Assembly (NCBI RefSeq): GCF_000371965.1
Contig: NZ_AQUO01000001.1
Span: forward strand, 1,558,001 to 1,622,000
Direction of reading: 5' to 3'
DNA length: 64,000 nucleotides
Source of the DNA: Paracoccus sp. N5
GTDB taxonomy: Bacteria; Pseudomonadota; Alphaproteobacteria; Rhodobacterales; Rhodobacteraceae
Below the pieces are notes generated by a model. It ran no database searches. It was not told where the DNA came from and was given only the letters and a program-made list of their open reading frames with translations. This document shows positions 60,501 to 64,000 of this stretch, piece by piece. Each line of letters begins with the position of its first letter. Position 1 is the stretch's first letter. The translations under genes were made by a program, and so were the position numbers.

Positions 60501-62008
60501 AGGGGCTGAACCTCGACGCCCGGCTCGCCGACCTTGGCCTGCTGGTGCAGGGCTTCCCGGGGCCGGCGACGGTCACGGGTACCATCCGCAACACCGGTCC
60601 GACCTACGACGTGAATCTGACCGCGACCGGGCCGGGCGATACCCAGGCCCGCGTCACTGGCACCGCCGCGACCAGCCTGGCGACCGCCGACATCCGCATC
60701 GAGGGCACCAGCAATGCCGCCGCCGCCAACCCCTTCCTGCGCACCCGCTCGGTCGAGGGGCCGCTGAGCTTCGACCTGCGGCTGAACGGCAAGCCGGCGC
60801 TGGAATCGCTTTCGGGCCGGGTGGCGCTGACGGGCGGCCGGCTGGCCGAGCCGCGCTTCGGCCTGGCCGTGGGCAGCCTGAACGCCAATGCCGATTTCAA
60901 CGCCGGCCGTATCGACGTGGACGTGCGCGGCGCGGTCGAAGCCGGGGGCAGCATCACCGTCACCGGCCCGGTCAACCTGACCGGCAGCCGGCAGATGGAC
61001 CTGGACGTGCGGCTGGCCAATGTCGTGCTGCGCGACCCGAACCTCTATGAAACCCGGGTCAATGGCGCGATCAGCGTCGCCGGCACGGTGGGGCAGGGGC
61101 CGCTGGTCTCGGGCCGCATCGACGTCGGCCATACGGAACTGCGCATCCCCTCGACGGGCCTGGGCGGCGCGCGGGCGATCCCCGACATCATCCACCGCTC
61201 GGAACGGCCGCCGCAGCGCCAGACCCGGGCCAAGGCCGGGCTGCTGGAATTCCCCAGCCCCGACGCGACCGCCGCCGGCATGACCTCGCCGCCGGCGATC
61301 CCGCCGGCCAATCCGGCGCGCTTCGACCTGCTGATCTCGGCCCCCGACCAGGTCTTCGTGCGCGGCCGCGGCGTCGATGCCGAACTGGGCGGCGAGATCC
61401 GCCTGACCGGCAACGCCCGCCAGCCGATCCCCATCGGCAAGCTGGAGCTGATCCGCGGCCGCGTCGACCTGCTCGGCAAGCGTTTCGACATGACCGAGGG
61501 CATCATCGAGTTGCAGGGCAGCCTGATCCCGGTGATCCGCCTGGTGGCCGAGACGCAGCAGGACGACATCACCACCCGCATCATCATCGACGGCGAGGCC
61601 TATGACCCCGAGATCACCTTCGAATCCTCGCCCGAGATGCCGCAGGAAGAGGTGCTGTCGCAGCTGCTGTTCGGGCGCGGGCTCGACAATATCAGCGCCT
61701 TGCAGGCGGCGCAGCTCGCCAGCGCCGTGGCGACCCTGGCCGGCAAGGGCGGCGAGGGCATCATCGGCCGGCTGCGCGCCTCGACCGGGCTCGACGACCT
61801 CGACCTCGCCACCGACGACGAGGGCAATGTCTCGGTCCGTGCCGGCAAGTATCTGTCGGAAAACCTCTATACCGACGTGCAGGTCGGCGGCGACGGCAAG
61901 ACGGAGCTGAACCTGAACCTCGACATCAACAAGGCGCTGACCGCGCGCGGCTCGGTGGACAGCGAGGGCGAAAGCGCGATCGGCCTGTTCTACGAACGCG
62001 ACTACTGA
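57506..62008 (+). CDS. tamB: Translocation and assembly module protein TamB
   Basis: This 1500-residue protein has an N-terminal signal/anchor (LFLALCLALAAPLVAVAQ) and a very long, repetitive beta-strand body with many related blocks (for example RRLELTGRGTDLRFGQQDVD and RRLDVTGTGTDLSFGQAQVD), consistent with the taco-like beta-helix of TamB and AsmA proteins. The conserved C-terminal DUF490 is clear: EITFESSPEMPQEEVLSQLL, then FGRGLDNISALQAAQLASAV and the end IGLFYERDY. It spans the periplasm and works with TamA in the outer membrane. Length is longer than in E. coli (1259). Confidence 0.93.
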   Translation: MRDLAYRLFLALCLALAAPLVAVAQDSAAEISQQVEDDKGFITRFLQEKLSGAGRDVQIDGFRGALSSRATFDRMTIADDDGVWITLENGAMSWSRSALLSRRIQIDELSAERIILPRLPGGGDSAPKAEAREFSLPQLPVSVNIDKIQVGRVELGQPIIGQEAVIAIDGAMNLENGEGQTKLTIDRVDGPRGQFLLDAGFSNETRVLALDLRLDEDRNGLFTNIVKMNGRPAVQAQISGTGPLSDYTAKIALMTDGEPRVQGTVAVRSEQRDGAAGTAFLAQLDGDIASLTAPQNQQFFAGTSQIRAEGWRGADGRLLVPELKVTTGALDLAGSVATTAQGAPESAHLTLLLGQDAGATQLPVAVPFGDKPMTVTSGNLRLDYDAAQGAGWVLKGRVGDMTRPDLTLSELRLDGRGRVVLTDAQALSEVRGWVAFGMDAVKPTDPGLAEALGDTLNGGLNFAFTPGNALKFWGMNINGRGYGFKGEAEVSGLKSGLAIAGDITATHDDLSHFSRLAGRALGGRAEAAIRGRYVLLGKAFDLDTQVKGHDIRIGQDQADRMLAGESAINLSAKRDGTGIQLRNLTVNARNLTAEAQGYLNSNASDVTATISMPDLSVADPRYAGAVQTRAHLTGPQGGRKLALEGKAQDLALGRPEIDGAFKGETDLVIELLESDGAYQLQQFSLQNPQLDAQGKGSFSMQTLDGELSVAMPDLSVLGRGFSGGVTLQGTASKQGNARRLELTGRGTDLRFGQQDVDGALTGVTDLKLSAREQGGEFTIDSFNLQNQQMQATAQGTIGQATDMTGAVSIKSLASFGRGWRGSLQAQGSFRDAGDGARRLDVTGTGTDLSFGQAQVDGALAGQTRLAVQGTERGGVFTIDTATVENPRLNVDAAGKLGKGATDLTANLRADDLRFLGRGFRGAVQAQGRVQDQPDGTRAITATGDASNLAVGNAQADAVLAGQTRIELAATQRADGSLTVSRLRAQNPQLSVTGDGSPSEGLNLDARLADLGLLVQGFPGPATVTGTIRNTGPTYDVNLTATGPGDTQARVTGTAATSLATADIRIEGTSNAAAANPFLRTRSVEGPLSFDLRLNGKPALESLSGRVALTGGRLAEPRFGLAVGSLNANADFNAGRIDVDVRGAVEAGGSITVTGPVNLTGSRQMDLDVRLANVVLRDPNLYETRVNGAISVAGTVGQGPLVSGRIDVGHTELRIPSTGLGGARAIPDIIHRSERPPQRQTRAKAGLLEFPSPDATAAGMTSPPAIPPANPARFDLLISAPDQVFVRGRGVDAELGGEIRLTGNARQPIPIGKLELIRGRVDLLGKRFDMTEGIIELQGSLIPVIRLVAETQQDDITTRIIIDGEAYDPEITFESSPEMPQEEVLSQLLFGRGLDNISALQAAQLASAVATLAGKGGEGIIGRLRASTGLDDLDLATDDEGNVSVRAGKYLSENLYTDVQVGGDGKTELNLNLDINKALTARGSVDSEGESAIGLFYERDY

Positions 62009-62036
62009 CGCGCGCTCCGCGCCCGTTCGGCCAGAG

Positions 62037-62071
62037 AAGGCCCCGCCCGCGAAATCCGCAGGCGGGGCCTT
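62037..62071 (+). terminator. Intrinsic terminator of tamA-tamB
   Basis: AAGGCCCCGCC (62037-62047) pairs with GGCGGGGCCTT (62061-62071), an 11-bp stem with a 13-base loop, followed by TGATCTT. It lies 29 bases past the tamB stop codon. Confidence 0.8.
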
Positions 62072-62084
62072 GATCTTGGCGGCG

Positions 62085-62114
62085 GTTTTCATTAGTTAGC
62101 TAACTAATGAAAAC
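62085..62114. promoter_or_regulatory. Perfect 30-bp palindrome, probable MarR operator
   Basis: The left half reads GTTTTCATTAGTTAG (62085-62099); the right half (62100-62114) is its exact complement. The inner TTAGTTAGCTAACTAA is of the kind bound by MarR/SlyA regulators. It ends 27 bases before the MarR-type gene and is the only A/T-rich stretch nearby, so it likely overlaps the promoter and mediates autoregulation. Assignment is inference. Confidence 0.75.
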
Positions 62115-62141
62115 GACTCACCCCGGGGGCCGGATCCTGCC

Positions 62142-62567
62142 ATGCCCGAAACCATGATCTTCGACACGCTCACCGCGCTGACCCGCAGCATCCGCGCCGC
62201 CTTCGACATGCGGGTCGAGCGTTACGGCCTGACCTTCGCCCGCGCCCGCCTGCTGACCGCCATCGGCCGCGACGAGGGCGCAAGCCAGGCCAAGCTCGCC
62301 GCCACGCTGGGCATCGAGACGCCGACGCTGAAGCGGCTCTTGGACGCGCTGGAACAGCAGGGCCTGGCCGAGCGGCGCGCCTTGCCGGGCGACGCGCGCA
62401 AGCATGCCGTCCACCTGACCGAGGCCGCCCGCATCGAGCCCCTGCTCGGCTTCCGCGCCGAGGTCGATGCCGCGCTCTCCGAGGGCATCCCCGAGGACGA
62501 TCTCGCCGCCACGCGCCGCACGCTGGCCCGCATGGCCGAGAACGCCGAAAAGCTGCGCCAGTCATGA
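62142..62567 (+). CDS. MarR family transcriptional regulator
   Basis: This 141-residue protein has the MarR winged helix-turn-helix: LTFARARLLTAIGRDEGASQ, AKLAATLGIETPTLKRLLDALEQQGLAERR (in pieces) and the wing ALPGDARKHAVHLTEAA. It starts 27 bases after a perfect 30-bp palindrome and overlaps the MFS gene (ATGA), the usual arrangement for a drug-responsive repressor of an efflux pump. The inducing compound is unknown. Confidence 0.88.
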   Translation: MPETMIFDTLTALTRSIRAAFDMRVERYGLTFARARLLTAIGRDEGASQAKLAATLGIETPTLKRLLDALEQQGLAERRALPGDARKHAVHLTEAARIEPLLGFRAEVDAALSEGIPEDDLAATRRTLARMAENAEKLRQS

Positions 62568-64000
62568 GCGACGCCGCCACCCCGGCCGCTGCCCCGGGCA
62601 CTCCGGCCACCACCGCCTCTGCCACGCCGGCCGCCCCGCCGCCCTTCGTGCCGAAATCCCTGCCCATGACGCTGGGCTATATCGGCGCCTCGCTGACCAT
62701 CGGCATGACCCAGGGGCTGGCGCCGGGCTTCGTCAGCAGCAACATCCCGCAGATCGCCGGCGATCTCGGCGCCACCCAGACCCAGGCCGCCTGGCTCATG
62801 GCGGCCTTCCTGATCCCGCGCGCCTCGCTGCCCTTGATGCTCATCAAGATCCGCACGCAATTCGGCCTGCGCCGCTTTGCCGAGGTGGCCATCGTGCTCT
62901 ACCTGCTGGTCTCGCTGGCGGCGCTGGCGATCTCGGACCTGCGCTCGGCCATCGTGGTGCAGTTCTTCGCCGGCGCCGCCGCCGCGCCGCTGTCCACGCT
63001 CGCCTTCATGTATATGCTGGAACCGCTGCCCCCGGCCTGGAAGATGCGGCTCGGCCTGCCCATGGTCATGGCCATGCTCTCGGCCGGGCCGTCGCTCGCC
63101 CGCGTGATCTCGCCCAGCCTGATGGGAGACCTGGGCTGGGGTCCCCTGCACCTGATGTCGCTGGGGCTGGCGGCGGTGTCGCTGGCGGTGGTCTATGCGC
63201 TGCCGCTGGGCTCGCTGCCGCGCGTCAAGGTGATCGCGGCCATGGACCTGGTCAGCTGGGTGCTGATCTCCATCGGCTTCGGCAGCCTGACCGCGGCCTT
63301 CACCATGGGCGCCACCTTCTGGTGGACCGACACGCCCTGGATCGGCTGGGTGCTGGCCCTGGCCGCCGTCACCCTGACCGGCGTCGTGGTGATCGAGCTG
63401 CACCGCAAGACGCCGCTTCTCGACATCCGCTGGCTCGCCAGCCCGGCCATGGTGCACCTGACCGTCACCCTGCTGATCTTTCGCCTGGTGCTGTCCGAGC
63501 AAAGCTCGGGCGCGCCGCGCATGTTCCAGATCCTCGGCGTGACCCAGGGCCAGCTGGCGCCGCTGTTCGCCATGATCACCGCCGCCACCGTGCTGGGCGG
63601 CCTGGCGCTGATCCCGGTGATCAAGCCCGAGCGCGTGCCGGTGCTGCACCTGATCGCGCTGGCGCTGTTCTGCACCGGCGCCTTCATGGACAGCCATTCG
63701 ACCATCGACACGAGGCCGGCGCAGATGATGCTGAGCCAGGCGCTGATCGCCTTTTCCGGCAGCTTCTACCTGGCGCCGGCGATGATGCAGGGGCTGGTCG
63801 TGGCGCTGGCCAAGGGGCCGAACTACCTGCTTTCCTTCGTGGTGATCTTCATCTCGACCCAGTCGCTGGGCGGGGCCATGGGCTCGGGCCTGTTCACGAC
63901 CTTCATCAACCACCGCCAGGCCCTGCACCTGCAGGTCCTGCGCGAAGAGCTGACGGCGGCCGATCCCCAGACCACCGCCGCCATTGCACAGAACATGGCG
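62564..64000 (+). CDS. MFS transporter, EmrB/DHA2-like, cut by window edge
   Basis: The open frame continues past the right edge; 479 codons are visible. It has a Pro/Ala-rich cytosolic N-terminus, then about 12-13 hydrophobic helices such as GYIGASLTIGMTQGLAPGFV, WLMAAFLIPRASLPLMLI and SGSFYLAPAMMQGLVVAL. The layout resembles EmrB/DHA2 proton-driven drug exporters; typical length would be about 510-560 residues, so little is missing. It overlaps marR (ATGA). An EmrA-type membrane-fusion gene may follow outside the window. Substrate unknown. Confidence 0.83.
   Translation, partial: MSDAATPAAAPGTPATTASATPAAPPPFVPKSLPMTLGYIGASLTIGMTQGLAPGFVSSNIPQIAGDLGATQTQAAWLMAAFLIPRASLPLMLIKIRTQFGLRRFAEVAIVLYLLVSLAALAISDLRSAIVVQFFAGAAAAPLSTLAFMYMLEPLPPAWKMRLGLPMVMAMLSAGPSLARVISPSLMGDLGWGPLHLMSLGLAAVSLAVVYALPLGSLPRVKVIAAMDLVSWVLISIGFGSLTAAFTMGATFWWTDTPWIGWVLALAAVTLTGVVVIELHRKTPLLDIRWLASPAMVHLTVTLLIFRLVLSEQSSGAPRMFQILGVTQGQLAPLFAMITAATVLGGLALIPVIKPERVPVLHLIALALFCTGAFMDSHSTIDTRPAQMMLSQALIAFSGSFYLAPAMMQGLVVALAKGPNYLLSFVVIFISTQSLGGAMGSGLFTTFINHRQALHLQVLREELTAADPQTTAAIAQNMA

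Noticed and set aside
59036..62092. 1018-codon minus-strand frame inside tamB
   Set aside because: A shadow of GC-rich codon use in tamB; the plus-strand protein has clear TamB features, the antisense one has His/Arg-rich sequence without domains.

Overview
This is a GC-rich chromosomal window (about 70 % G+C where I hand-counted samples) from an alphaproteobacterium of the Rhodobacteraceae, most likely Paracoccus or a close relative. Supporting signs are the protein content (DUF2125, DUF2849-DUF934 sulfate genes, alphaproteobacterial CCA enzyme, NirK-NirV), gene chains in which stop and start codons overlap, and a recurring intergenic element. No rRNA, tRNA, CRISPR array or intact prophage was recognised. 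Both ends cut genes: ferrochelatase on the left, an MFS transporter on the right.

Layout: 0-4.6 kb, hemH end, two L,D-transpeptidases, a CAP-domain lipoprotein, a GFA-type protein. 3.4-9.2 kb, a minus-strand chain hslO, Nudix, cca, ABC exporter, RNA methyltransferase. 9.4-14.3 kb, rpe-waaA-DUF1178, DUF488, ketoacid CoA-transferase scoAB, an unknown gene. 14.3-22.7 kb, topA, ferredoxin-NADP reductase, an assimilatory sulfate operon (DUF2849, sulfite reductase, cysH, DUF934) with a divergent Lrp-type regulator, and a HisC-like aminotransferase.

23-36 kb is an anaerobic/denitrification block: ubiTUV (oxygen-independent ubiquinone synthesis) divergent from ubiD-ubiX and a RIC/DnrN iron-sulfur repair gene, two Crp/Fnr-type regulators, nirV-nirK, and a three-gene cassette (polytopic membrane protein, DUF2249, MIP18-type protein). 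Three good FNR/NNR-type 14-bp sites and one weaker one lie in front of these units, including one before a DUF2853 gene of unknown function. The regulators, NO-related genes and quinone genes together look like one low-oxygen, nitrogen-oxide-responsive region.

36-45.6 kb holds an enoyl-CoA hydratase-like gene, a DUF2125 protein, pmbA, a cysQ-like phosphatase, a flavin reductase and a pqi lipid-transport operon with PqiA split into two genes. 45.9-51.7 kb is a short flagellar block (motB-flgE-flgK-flgL-flgI) that ends at a decayed IS5-family insertion sequence. 52-64 kb carries a HIT protein, ahcY, a small secreted protein, glk, tamA-tamB, and a MarR-MFS efflux unit behind a perfect 30-bp palindrome.

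Start codons were chosen from Shine-Dalgarno-like sequence, overlap with the upstream gene and protein family. Functions come from protein motifs recognised by eye, not from searches.
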